Shown piece after piece: positions 55,701 through 63,278 of a DNA stretch of 64,000 nt. This stretch comes from Myxococcales bacterium (GTDB lineage Bacteria; Myxococcota_A; Polyangia; Polyangiales; Polyangiaceae). The notes beneath the pieces are model-generated. The model was not told where the DNA came from, did no database searches, and was given only the letters and a program-made list of their open reading frames with translations. Made by a program: the position numbers and the translations under genes. Positions within the stretch are counted from its first letter, which is position 1, and each line of letters starts with the position of its first letter. The DNA is taken from contig JADKKK010000012.1 of NCBI GenBank assembly GCA_016720545.1, positions 124,001 to 188,000 on the forward strand. Direction: 5' to 3'.

Positions 55701-56065
55701 ATGAGCGCAGACTCGATCTCCGTGGCGAGGGCGCGAAGCCCGCCCGTGGAGCGTCGTCGCGCGGTCGCCGTGAGCGCGGGGGTCGTGGAGCCACCGGCCT
55801 CGAGCAGGCGTGCGAGGAGGCTCCTCGCGGAGACCTCGGCGTCCTGCGCCGAAGGCTCGGTCCGTCGCGCGCGCACGACGGCGACGCTGCCCTCGTCACC
55901 GATGAACACCGAACGCGGCTCGACAGCGCCTCCCGTGGGGTCGGCGCCGTCCGCGATTTCCAGCACCAGGTAGCCGGCGAGCTCCGGCGCCAGAGGCACG
56001 CGCTTGGCCGCCACCACGGTGAGGACGTCTTCGAGCGTCACGGACGCGTCGAGCGCGCTAGCCAT
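52769..56065 (-). CDS. Large repeat-rich single-pass membrane protein with PEGA-like C-terminus
   Basis: A 1,098-residue protein. The N-terminal ~150 residues form an alpha/beta domain (VTLEDVLTVVAAKRVPLAPE, AGYLVLEIAD, SVFIGDEGSVAVV) that recalls non-catalytic kinase-lobe (KIND-like) domains; this is tentative. A ~600-residue Pro/Ala/Val-rich stretch with ~16 seven-residue repeats and a basic-acidic Arg/Asp stretch follow. One membrane helix (FALVAGALLAVLGVSAAIYA, near 868-888) precedes a C-terminal PEGA-like region (VVVTDVPAGAEVLWRVG). The start has an AAGGAA upstream of ATG 56065. It may be a kinase-linked or envelope signalling protein; that is an inference. Confidence 0.65.
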   Translation of the reverse strand: MASALDASVTLEDVLTVVAAKRVPLAPELAGYLVLEIADGADPTGGAVEPRSVFIGDEGSVAVVRARRTEPSAQDAEVSARSLLARLLEAGGSTTPALTATARRRSTGGLRALATEIESALIPVNRSAGRRALARLAREVKRVTQGVGRNATASPVARREEPRADAPQPAAREPAATHDRWDEPATALPLGPADTPAPAPTSPAATARDPSAAQPEGTADGPARTRAPAEAAADPLADEPFYELPLPAVEVFRSSAPPPSPSYLVPALAAPPVPVVVAPPVASVAAAPPAPVEPAPDPPPAPGLPVVAPSATGSAPVVTPPPPAVVAPPPPLVAPPPPVVAQPPPVVAQPPPVVAQPPPLVAQPPPLVAPPVPVVAQPPPVVAPPPPVVAPPPPVVAPPPPGVAQPPPVVAPPPPVVAPPPPGVAPPPPVVVAQLPPAAAAPAPPETPPPALTPPAAVVAPPAPAIVAPPVTPPAPPVAPPAPVVAPPARPVPPAAQPRPPTATAPAVPARPVEAAPAVAALPAVTAPARVEPAPALPLEPEPSPERPPAAHLATPRNLTPPPARPVALPKPAFEGDDVDALLAVFEISSRKDDRGVSADLRGLVDVALTPPPPTAEELAAFQRPRGAVALDPPLGAEVEPTLRPGDVAPVARAAAPAPEHTPPPGELETPPPPRGTPHDESRTPAPVDVGLRTPAPVDIHSLTPAPPSGDGPFRRTRTRRPMSSGRHEPRRLASVALPEPSAPPPSAREGDRDLDRDRDLEPRDARPRATSRDRDYRPRDDRDDGRDLDRDGRDLDRDGRDLDRYRARDRDVREERGYDDDVPRSRRDRPREPRAREDRDDRDEAPRSERLRAPRLPAEPSYSPPRAPRTSFALVAGALLAVLGVSAAIYARHPEFFGGSRGGPTAAPSSAPTPQPGVPSGARCKASVVVTDVPAGAEVLWRVGRAPTDAERLPVGRLEFVATAEGFAPKRAVVPAGVAWDTGPDGKPRFELAVQLDPTKKPGADEPWPPGETGAPVGGTGAPGTVHLVTTPRGAEVWLLMGLGPEARIDQLACSADVDVLVAGPGTSRRRLRAPADALSAAPVDGAQTHALRLSAK
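53651..53713 (-). repeat. 21-bp in-frame repeat, three copies
   Basis: Three identical 21-bp units encode the Arg/Asp-rich heptapeptide DRDGRDL in the cytoplasmic part of the membrane protein. Perfect base identity indicates recent expansion. Confidence 0.85.
54773..55108 (-). repeat. 21-bp in-frame repeat array, about 16 copies
   Basis: About 16 near-identical 21-bp units encode heptapeptides of the form PPPVVAP or PPPVVAQ, forming a polyproline-II-like rod in the membrane protein. Two units are variants. The array is not a CRISPR: units are contiguous with no spacers. Confidence 0.9.
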
Positions 56066-56335
56066 CGGTTCCTTACGCCTCTTGCTGGTGCCCGCCGAGC
56101 GCCGGCCGGGTCGCGCGCACCCTAGCAAGAGAGAGGCCCCGGCTTCCACTTCTTGGCGCAAGCGCGCAGCGGCGGAGCGCTGGGCTCGGTCCGCGAGGGC
56201 TCAGCGCCCGCCAACGAACACGATCACCGAGGCGAGACCCCCCGAGCCCTACCGCTCCCAGCCGAGGAAGAGCGACGAAGCACGGCGACGCGAATTCGCG
56301 AAAAGCCGAGCGGATGAGTCGGTTCGGCGCTCTTG

Positions 56336-57157
56336 CTACCGTCGCCGCGCCTCGTAGCTGTCGAGGAGCTTCTCCACTGACGCGAGGTTGTTCTCCACCG
56401 CTTCGAGGACGATCTGACTCATCGCGGTGCTCGAGCCCTTCAGCGCCTCGTAGTACCGCTGCCGCTCGGTCGAGTGAACGATCGACGGCGGGTACCCCGC
56501 GCGCAGCAGCAGCAGATTCAGCAGCAACCGCGCGACCTTCCCGCTGTCGGTGGCGAAGGGGAACACCCGCAGCAGGTCGTAGTGCGCGCGCGCGGCGATG
56601 CGCAGCGGCCCCCGAGCTTTGCGCGTCTCGGGGTCGTTCAGCCAGTCGACGACCTGCCGCACCTTCGCGGGGATCTTCTCCGGCGGCGCGTACTCGTGGA
56701 AGTAGAGGCGGTGCTGCGGGACGTCCTTGCGGTATCGGACCGTCTTGATGTCGCCCTCTTCGGGGTGGAAGATCAGGTAGATCTTCTTCACGACGTCGAG
56801 CGTGACCGGGAGCCGCTTGCGCAGCGCGAAGTCCCGCACATACTCGAGCGCCTCCCGGTGGCGCCGGATCTCTTCGCAGATGGGCTGAAGGCTCGACTCC
56901 GCCACGAGCACCGCCGAAGGGTCGAGCGCCATTCGCAGCTCTTCTTGGGTGTAGACGGTCCCCTCGAGCGCGCTGTCGTGGTAAATCCACGACATGTCGA
57001 GCGCCTCCAGGTACTGGCGCTGAAACTCGGGATCGGCGGCCTGCAAGCGCTGGTCGAGCCTCTGGGCCCGCTCCTCGATGGTAAGGGGCTTCGGCGCCTC
57101 GGGAGGCGCGATGTGTCCACGCTTCTTGGGCGGGGTCTTGGCGGTCTTGGCGGCCAT
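56336..57157 (-). CDS. Fic-family protein with degenerate active site
   Basis: A 273-residue protein with the Fic fold. An N-terminal inhibitory-type helix is visible (IYHDSALEGT, SxxEG-like), followed by the family blocks VLVAESSLQPICEEIRRHRE and LRIAARAHYDLLRVFPF. The catalytic motif HPFxDGNGRxxR reads FPFATDSGKVAR, losing the His and the key Asp, Gly and Arg/Asn residues, although the rest of the fold is intact. AMPylation activity is therefore doubtful. The ATG at 57157 is preferred. It is divergent from recN. Confidence 0.8.
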   Translation of the reverse strand: MAAKTAKTPPKKRGHIAPPEAPKPLTIEERAQRLDQRLQAADPEFQRQYLEALDMSWIYHDSALEGTVYTQEELRMALDPSAVLVAESSLQPICEEIRRHREALEYVRDFALRKRLPVTLDVVKKIYLIFHPEEGDIKTVRYRKDVPQHRLYFHEYAPPEKIPAKVRQVVDWLNDPETRKARGPLRIAARAHYDLLRVFPFATDSGKVARLLLNLLLLRAGYPPSIVHSTERQRYYEALKGSSTAMSQIVLEAVENNLASVEKLLDSYEARRR

Positions 57158-57348
57158 GGTGCTCCGATCGTCACGCCCCGCCCGGTGCTCCGCGCGTGCG
57201 CCCAACTCTCGTGGGTCTGGGCGCGCGAACCCTAACGAACTGTGACCTAAAACGTCAAGAATGACGCCTGAAATCCAAGTCTTATCCATGGTTTGCGAGC
57301 ACCCGTGGTCAGCCCTGGCCGGACCATGGGCTCAGGGCGCCCGCGTCT

Positions 57349-57378
57349 GCGTGTGGGTGTGTGTGTGAGTGTGCGCGC
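57349..57378. repeat. GT-rich alternating tract
   Basis: A 30-nt run of nearly pure TG/GC alternation lies 40 nt upstream of the recN ATG, a possible Z-DNA-prone or slippage-prone tract. The function is unknown. Confidence 0.4.
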
Positions 57379-57419
57379 AATCCCGTCGACAACCCCTCCG
57401 AGGCGCGGTACCGACCCCC

Positions 57420-59120
57420 ATGCTTCTCGAGCTGTCGATCCAGAACCTCGTGCTCATCGATCGGCTCTCCGTCGAGTTCGCGGAGGGCTTCAACGTGCTC
57501 ACGGGCGAGACCGGCGCCGGCAAGTCGATGCTCGTCGACGCGCTCGGCCTCGTGCTTGGGGGTCGCGCGAGCGCGGACGTGGTGCGCACGGGAGAGAAAG
57601 AGACGGAGGTCGAGGCGCGCTTCGAGCTGCAGCCCGGTTCCCGCGCGCTCGAGCGGCTCGCCCAGGCGGGCATTCCCTGTGACGGCGAGCTCGTCGTGCG
57701 GCGCGTGGTGCAGGCCGAAGGGAGGAGCCGGGCGTTCCTGAACGGTCGCCTCTCCACCGCTGCGCAGCTCGCGGAGCTCGCGAAGGATCTCTGCGACATC
57801 GCCTCCCAGCACGAGAGCGTCAGCCTCACCGACCCGGCGAGCCACCTCGAGTACCTCGACGCGTTCGGGCGGCTCGACGACGCACGCTCCGAGCTCCGCG
57901 TCGACTATGCGAAGCTCGCCGACGTCGTGCGGACGCTCGAGTCGACCCGCGCGACCGAGCGGAGCCGGGGCGAACGCGAAGATTTCCTCGCGTTCCAAGC
58001 TCGAGAGATCGACGAGCTCGATCCGAGCGTCGGCGAGGAGCACGCGCTCGAGTCCGAGCGGGCCCGGCTGCGCCACGCCGAGCGGCTCGTCGTCGCGACC
58101 CGCGGCGCCGCGGAGCGGCTCTACGACGGCGACGAAGCGATTTGTGATCGGCTCGGGCGCATCGTGTCCGATCTCGAGCAAGCGGCGTCGCTCGACCCGA
58201 GCCTGGCGCCGGTGGCGCGGGCAGTGGACGCGGCGCTCGCGGAGCTCTCCGACGCGGCCCGCCAGGTCTCTCGCTACGCCGAGTCGGTCGAGGAGAACCC
58301 CGAGCGCCTCGCGGAGCTCGACGAGCGCTATTTTCGCCTGCAGAAGCTGCTGCGCAAGCACGGCCCCAGCACGCAGGAGCTGCTCGCCTACCGACAGGAG
58401 CTCGGCCGCGAGCTCGAGGCGATGGCCTCGGGGCAGGAGCGCGTCGTCGCGCTCGAGGCGGATCGCGACGCTCGGCTGGCCGCGATCGGCGCCGCCGCGC
58501 GCGCTCTCTCCAAGAAGCGCCGGGCGGCGGCCGAGAAGCTCGCCGACGCGGTGGGCCGCGAGCTCGGGCAGCTCGGGATGGGCCGCGCGCGCGTGTCGGT
58601 CGACGTCGCGCCCATCCACCCGGGCCAGAGCGACGCGCTCGTGGTCGACGGCGCGCGCCTCACGGAGAACGGGGTCGATCGCGTCGAGTTCCTCATCGCC
58701 CCGAACAAGGGCGAGGACCCGAAGCCGCTGCGGCGCATCGCGAGCGGCGGCGAGCTGTCTCGCGCGCTGCTCGCGCTGAAGCGGGTGCTCGCGGAGAAAG
58801 GGCCCGCGGGGCTCTACGTGTTCGACGAGGTCGACGCCGGCGTGAGCGGCGCGGTGGCCGAGGTGATCGGGCGAAGCATCGCGGAGGTCTCACGGCACCG
58901 CCAGGTGCTGTGCATCACTCACCTCCCGCAGATCGCCGCGCTCGCCGACACTCACTTCGTCGTCGACAAGAGCGAGGAGGGCGAGCGTACGGTCAGCCGC
59001 GTACGCCGGCTCTCCGAGAGCGAGCGCGTCGCGGAGCTCGCGAGGATGATCGGCGGGGTCAAGGTGGGGGACGCCGCGCGCAAGGCGGCCCGCGAGCTGC
59101 TGGCCGCGAAGGACGGCTGA
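57420..59120 (+). CDS. recN: DNA repair protein RecN
   Basis: A 566-residue SMC-like ATPase that acts in double-strand break repair. Walker A is GETGAGKS (29-36), the ABC signature ASGGELSRALLAL lies near 440, and Walker B LYVFDEVDAGVSGAV near 465, with a long coiled-coil middle. The ATG at 57420 is used. A palindrome CGTCA-AGAA-TGACG (57253-57266) sits in the 262-nt gap shared with the divergent Fic gene; whether it is an SOS operator is unknown. Confidence 0.95.
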   Translation: MLLELSIQNLVLIDRLSVEFAEGFNVLTGETGAGKSMLVDALGLVLGGRASADVVRTGEKETEVEARFELQPGSRALERLAQAGIPCDGELVVRRVVQAEGRSRAFLNGRLSTAAQLAELAKDLCDIASQHESVSLTDPASHLEYLDAFGRLDDARSELRVDYAKLADVVRTLESTRATERSRGEREDFLAFQAREIDELDPSVGEEHALESERARLRHAERLVVATRGAAERLYDGDEAICDRLGRIVSDLEQAASLDPSLAPVARAVDAALAELSDAARQVSRYAESVEENPERLAELDERYFRLQKLLRKHGPSTQELLAYRQELGRELEAMASGQERVVALEADRDARLAAIGAAARALSKKRRAAAEKLADAVGRELGQLGMGRARVSVDVAPIHPGQSDALVVDGARLTENGVDRVEFLIAPNKGEDPKPLRRIASGGELSRALLALKRVLAEKGPAGLYVFDEVDAGVSGAVAEVIGRSIAEVSRHRQVLCITHLPQIAALADTHFVVDKSEEGERTVSRVRRLSESERVAELARMIGGVKVGDAARKAARELLAAKDG

Positions 59121-59149
59121 GCGCCGGCGCGCGAGCGCGTCCGCGCGGG

Positions 59150-59947
59150 TCAGGCGAACACGAGGGAGACGTTCTCCGACATGCGGAGAGGCTTCGGCCG
59201 CTTCGTGAGCACGTCGACGCCGTCCTTCGTGACGGCCAGCGTGTGCTCGAACTGCGCGGAGAGCTTCCCGTCGACCGTGCGGGCGGTCCACTTGTCGCGC
59301 GGGTCGACCTTCACCTCCCACCGGCCGAGGTTCACCATCGGCTCGATCGTGAACGTCATGCCCACCTTGAGGCGCTCGCCGGTGCCGCGCTTGCCGTAGT
59401 GCTTCACCTGCGGATCCTCGTGAAACTTCCGCCCAATGCCGTGGCCGACGAAGTCGCGCACGACGCTGCAGCCCTGCGCCTCCGCGTACTCCTGGATCGC
59501 GGCCCCGATGTCGCCCAGGCGCGCGCCCTCATGCACTTCGGCGATCGCGAGCTCGAGGCTCTTGCGGGCGACCTCGGTGACGAGCCGAGCTTCTGCGCTG
59601 GGCGTGCCGAGATAGAACGTCGCCGACGTGTCGCCGTAGAAGCCCTTGTAGAGCGTGGTGACGTCGACGTTCACGATGTCGCCGTCGCGCAGCACTTCGG
59701 TCCCTGGGATGCCGTGACACACCACGTCGTTCACCGAGGTACACACGCTCTTCGGGAAGCCACGGTACTTGAGCGGTGCCGGGTAGGCGCCCCGCTTGAG
59801 GGTGTCCTCGTGAACGATGGCGTCGATGTCGGCCGTGGTCATGCCGACGCGCAGTTGCTCACCGACGAGCATGAGGGTCTCGGCGGCCATCTGGCACGCC
59901 ACGCGGAGCTGCTCGATCTCGCGAGCGTTTTTTAGTTCGATAGCCAC
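59150..59947 (-). CDS. map: Methionine aminopeptidase type I
   Basis: A ~265-residue metalloprotease that removes the initiator Met. The five metal ligands of the pita-bread fold are visible: Asp in VNVDVTTL, Asp in GDTSATF, His in GHGIGRKFHE, Glu in TFTIEPMV and Glu in FEHTLAV. GTG 59947 (VAIELK), with AGAAGG 6 nt upstream, is chosen; an earlier GTG at 59962 is possible. It is convergent with recN, the two stops being 29 nt apart. Confidence 0.95.
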   Translation of the reverse strand: MAIELKNAREIEQLRVACQMAAETLMLVGEQLRVGMTTADIDAIVHEDTLKRGAYPAPLKYRGFPKSVCTSVNDVVCHGIPGTEVLRDGDIVNVDVTTLYKGFYGDTSATFYLGTPSAEARLVTEVARKSLELAIAEVHEGARLGDIGAAIQEYAEAQGCSVVRDFVGHGIGRKFHEDPQVKHYGKRGTGERLKVGMTFTIEPMVNLGRWEVKVDPRDKWTARTVDGKLSAQFEHTLAVTKDGVDVLTKRPKPLRMSENVSLVFA

Positions 59948-60013
59948 GCGGCCTTCTACCACGGGCGCTTCGGAACGCGAGGGCTGCGCGCGTGGACGAA
60001 GCTCAGCCGTAGG

Positions 60014-60601
60014 CTACTTCTTGATGGGTGTCGCCCAGTCGACGAGCCCGGTCGGGTTGGTCGCGGCGTCCACCACGGCGGGGGTGTCGGGCGCAAAGTG
60101 GAAGTGCGTCTCCTTCACGCCGTCGGGCCGGATGAACTCGCGCAGGAACGCCACGAAGTGCATGCCGACCAGGCTCTCGCTGAGGCTCCGCAGGATCCCG
60201 GAGGAGGGGGCGCTGCCCGGCACCCGGAGGTCGATGGCGCCCGAAGGCGCGTGCGCGCCGCCGAGCTTCTGCTCGACGCGGCAAGTGAGGATGTAGCTGG
60301 TGCCTCCCGCGTCTTCCTTCGCGCCGACCGTCACGACCTTGAGCCGCACGACGCCGTCGGCGGCGTCGACCCGGGCCCGAAACAGCGTATCGGCCCTCGG
60401 CCGATACGACTTGCTCTCGCCAGCGAAACCCACGGCGGCGCCGTCGATCCCGTCGTCGAAGAGCGTCGCGAAATGGGCGGTGTAGCTCGCCAGCGGTCGC
60501 GGTGGCGGCGTGCCGGCGCAGCCCGCGACGCCGAGGCTGACGAGCGCGAGCGCCGCCAAGGTGCGCGCCGCCGCGGCGCGGGAGAAGATCCTCGGGGCCA
60601 T
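60014..60601 (-). CDS. Hypothetical lipoprotein
   Basis: A 195-residue lipoprotein with the lipobox VAGC (Cys about 28). The mature part is beta-rich (LKVVTVGAKEDAGGTSYILT, then VGMHFVAFLREFIRPDGVKE) with no recognised domain. The ATG at 60601 gives a proper signal peptide. It is upstream of map on the same strand, 66 nt away, and is divergent from the next gene across an AT-richer gap. Confidence 0.65.
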   Translation of the reverse strand: MAPRIFSRAAAARTLAALALVSLGVAGCAGTPPPRPLASYTAHFATLFDDGIDGAAVGFAGESKSYRPRADTLFRARVDAADGVVRLKVVTVGAKEDAGGTSYILTCRVEQKLGGAHAPSGAIDLRVPGSAPSSGILRSLSESLVGMHFVAFLREFIRPDGVKETHFHFAPDTPAVVDAATNPTGLVDWATPIKK

Positions 60602-60736
60602 CACGCGGAGCAGCGTACAGGACGCGACGCCGGCGCTGCCGAAATATTTTAGCTCATTGGGGTGACGGGCGGTCACGGAGGCGCTTCCAGCCATCGGACG
60701 CGAATGGTACGATTCCGTCCGAGGAGAGTGGTCGCG

Positions 60737-61807
60737 ATGAATGTTTCCAAGCATCAGGGCACGTCACGGCGAATCGAGGGCGCGGTCCAGGGCGCCATGA
60801 GCCGGTCCCGCGCCTCCATCTGGGCGCTGGCGATCGCCGTCGCGCTCCCGGCGTGCACGCCGCCTAAGCCCGCGGCTTCGGCCGACGGCGATCCGGCCGC
60901 GACGCCGGACCCGGCCGCCTCCGGTAGCGCCGCGGCCACCCCGTCGGCTCCGGGCTCCATCGACGTGCCTGGCCCGGCGATGGCCGGCCGCTCGGGCGGC
61001 GGCGGCGGCACCAGCGGTCCCATCGCGGGGGCGGCAGGCGAGGCCCCGGCGGCCCCTGGCGTCGCGGCGCTGCTCGACGGCGGGCTGCACTGGGGCATGT
61101 CGAAGGAGGAGGTCGTCAAGGCCCACACTTCGGTCGGCGGCATCCTGTGGAAGGACTTCGACAAGCGGCTCGCGACGGCCTCGGTCGGCCCGCAAATGAA
61201 GGCGCTGGAGCAGGAGCGCGACAGCTCGATGCGCGCGTTCGAGCGCACCTGGGTCGAGTTCGGCATCACGCCCACGGGCTACGACGCGTCCGGGCTCCGG
61301 CCCGAGTACACGTACCGCAACCAGGAGGCGCTGCTGCAGCTCCAGCGCGACGGAAAGACACGGTATTTCTTCTTCATCAATAACCGCTTGTGGAAGATCT
61401 ACGACGCCGTGCCGTTCGCGACCGGCACGATGGGCAAGACCTTCGCAGACGCGGTCAACATGATGAACGGCAAGCTCGGCGTGCGCGGTCGCATCCTCGC
61501 GCCGGAGCCCGACAAGGGGCGCACACAGACCCACGTCGACTGGCGCGACAACGTGTCGCACATGCGCCTCGTCGATCGCGCGGGCGAGGGGCTCACGGGC
61601 GTCGCCCTCGAAGAGCTGACCACCCTCGGCAACCTGGGCAGCCTCCGCGGCGTGAAGGAGGCCAACCCCATGGCGATCGACCCCACGATCGCGGCCGTGA
61701 CCGGCGGCAACCGCGTGGACCCAAACGCCGCACCCGAGAAAGATCCCTCCAAGGATCCGAAGGATCCGAAGAAGGCTCCGCCGAAGACCGCGCCCAAGAA
61801 GAAGTAG
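60737..61807 (+). CDS. Hypothetical lipoprotein with Lys/Pro tail
   Basis: A 356-residue exported protein. The signal peptide is followed by a lipobox LPAC (Cys near 40), a Pro/Ala/Gly linker to ~110, a folded core (LHWGMSKEEVVKAHTSVGGI; RYFFFINNRLWKIYDAVPF; ALEELTTLG) and a Lys/Pro-rich tail (KDPKDPKKAPPKTAPKKK). The core resembles nothing I can name. ATG 60737 has AGGAG upstream; 60797 is an alternative. Confidence 0.65.
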   Translation: MNVSKHQGTSRRIEGAVQGAMSRSRASIWALAIAVALPACTPPKPAASADGDPAATPDPAASGSAAATPSAPGSIDVPGPAMAGRSGGGGGTSGPIAGAAGEAPAAPGVAALLDGGLHWGMSKEEVVKAHTSVGGILWKDFDKRLATASVGPQMKALEQERDSSMRAFERTWVEFGITPTGYDASGLRPEYTYRNQEALLQLQRDGKTRYFFFINNRLWKIYDAVPFATGTMGKTFADAVNMMNGKLGVRGRILAPEPDKGRTQTHVDWRDNVSHMRLVDRAGEGLTGVALEELTTLGNLGSLRGVKEANPMAIDPTIAAVTGGNRVDPNAAPEKDPSKDPKDPKKAPPKTAPKKK

Positions 61808-61854
61808 GCGCGGCGGAGTCGTAAATTCCGGAACGGTGTCGCCAATCTGGTACC

Positions 61855-62124
61855 GTGGATGACGTGGAAGAGAAACTCGTGGCCTCCTGTCGCGATCTGG
61901 TCGTGCCCTTGGTCCACGCGGACGGGGGCCGCGTGTACCTCGTCAGCGCGTCCGCGGAGCTCGTCCACGTCCACCTCACGGGGACGTGCGCCGGGTGCCC
62001 TGGCGCGCAGATGACCCGCGAGCGGCTCATCGAGCCCGTCGTGGCGAAGGTCGCCCCGAAGGCGTCCGTGAAGGTGACCACGGGCTTCTCGGCCCCGGCG
62101 GGCGCGCGGCCCATCGACGCCTGA
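61855..62124 (+). CDS. NifU-like C-terminal (NFU) domain protein
   Basis: An 89-residue protein with the NFU fold: LVHADGGRVYLVSASAELVH, and the cluster-binding CxxC in GTCAGCPGAQMT. Such proteins carry [4Fe-4S] clusters to target enzymes. No other Isc/Suf genes are adjacent. The start is GTG 61855. It is followed on the same strand by an FHA protein 20 nt later. Confidence 0.88.
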   Translation: MDDVEEKLVASCRDLVVPLVHADGGRVYLVSASAELVHVHLTGTCAGCPGAQMTRERLIEPVVAKVAPKASVKVTTGFSAPAGARPIDA

Positions 62125-62144
62125 CTCACGTGTCTGGAGGTTTG

Positions 62145-63029
62145 GTGCGCTACCGACTGCGACTGCAGCTTCAGGAGTTCGACCTCCCACGCGGGACGAC
62201 GCTCATTGGGCGCAGCTACGACTGCCACGTGACGATCGAGGACGCGCTCGTCTCTCGGCAGCACGCGCGCATCGAGGTCGACGATTCGGTGTTCATCTTC
62301 GACCTTGGGAGCCGCAACGGCGTCAAGGTGAACGGCACGCCGATCAAGGGCTCCCATGAGCTCCACCACGGCGATCGCGTACGCATCGGCACGCAGGACC
62401 TGCTCTTCACCGCCGACCCCGGGCGGGCGCCCGAGCCCTCGAAGACCACGGGCTTCCTGCAGCATTGCCACTCGTGCCACATGCCGTATTCCCGCGAGGC
62501 CGGGGCATGCCCCACCTGTGGGGCCGTGCCGGAAGAGCTCGACACACAGACCGACGTCGCCCAGAGCGAGTCGGCGTGGACGTTCGAGCTTCAGCTCCAG
62601 GTGCTCGAGCGGGCGCTCTCGATGGGGCGCCTGGACGACGCCGCCCGTATCCTAGGCCGGGCGCGCGAGCAGCTCGAAGAGGCCCTGAACCGCGGAGAGC
62701 GGGTGAGCCGCGGGCAGATCTCGCTGCTGCTCGTGGCGGCGCTTCGGACGAGCTTCCTGTCGCGCGACGGCGCGTGGGCGGTGTGGGCGGCGTCAGTGTG
62801 CGAGAGCCTCTCGTTCGTGCCGACCTCCGAGGTGCTCGGCTGGTTCCAGCAGCTTCACGGGCGCTTCCCCGAGCTCGAGGCGCCGATCGCGGCGCTGGTC
62901 GAGCACCATAGGGCCCGCGCCGAGGAGCTCTCGCTCGACGAGACCTCGGTGCTCACGCGGCTCGAGCTCCTCACCCAGGGCCGGGAGGAGGATCCCTTCG
63001 CCCAGACGGCCGTCTCGAAGCTCCCCTGA
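62145..63029 (+). CDS. FHA-domain protein with zinc-ribbon motif
   Basis: A 294-residue cytoplasmic protein. Residues 1-85 form an FHA domain (LIGRSYDCHV; SRQHARIE; LGSRNGVKVNG) that binds phosphothreonine. A four-Cys zinc ribbon CHSCHMPYSREAGACPTCG follows (about 108-126), then an all-helical region (LQVLERALSMGRLDDAARIL). GTG 62145 is chosen because GGAGG lies 5 nt upstream; another GTG at 62130 is possible. It may be a target of the kinases in this region. Confidence 0.82.
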   Translation: MRYRLRLQLQEFDLPRGTTLIGRSYDCHVTIEDALVSRQHARIEVDDSVFIFDLGSRNGVKVNGTPIKGSHELHHGDRVRIGTQDLLFTADPGRAPEPSKTTGFLQHCHSCHMPYSREAGACPTCGAVPEELDTQTDVAQSESAWTFELQLQVLERALSMGRLDDAARILGRAREQLEEALNRGERVSRGQISLLLVAALRTSFLSRDGAWAVWAASVCESLSFVPTSEVLGWFQQLHGRFPELEAPIAALVEHHRARAEELSLDETSVLTRLELLTQGREEDPFAQTAVSKLP

Positions 63030-63278
63030 GCCCCGTCGCGCTCCCACCGGGATCGCGCCTCGCGTCCCGCGGCGCGTTCGCGGCGCGGATGGACGGTCTC
63101 TTGCCGCGTCTGGCGCATCGGGGGTAAACGTGGGCGTCGGAACCCGAATGCTCGAGCGCCGCCCCGCTGATGATCCGCGCTGGCCCCCCCGTGCGCAGCG
63201 CGACCCGAGCCTCTCTATGCGAGGTGCCGGGCCCCGCTTGGGACGGGCACGCCGCGCGTCGAGTCGACGGAGGGCCGG

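Noticed and set aside
57253..57266. CGTCA-AGAA-TGACG as an SOS (LexA) box of recN
   Set aside because: It does not match known LexA consensus sequences; reported only as a small palindrome in the recN entry.
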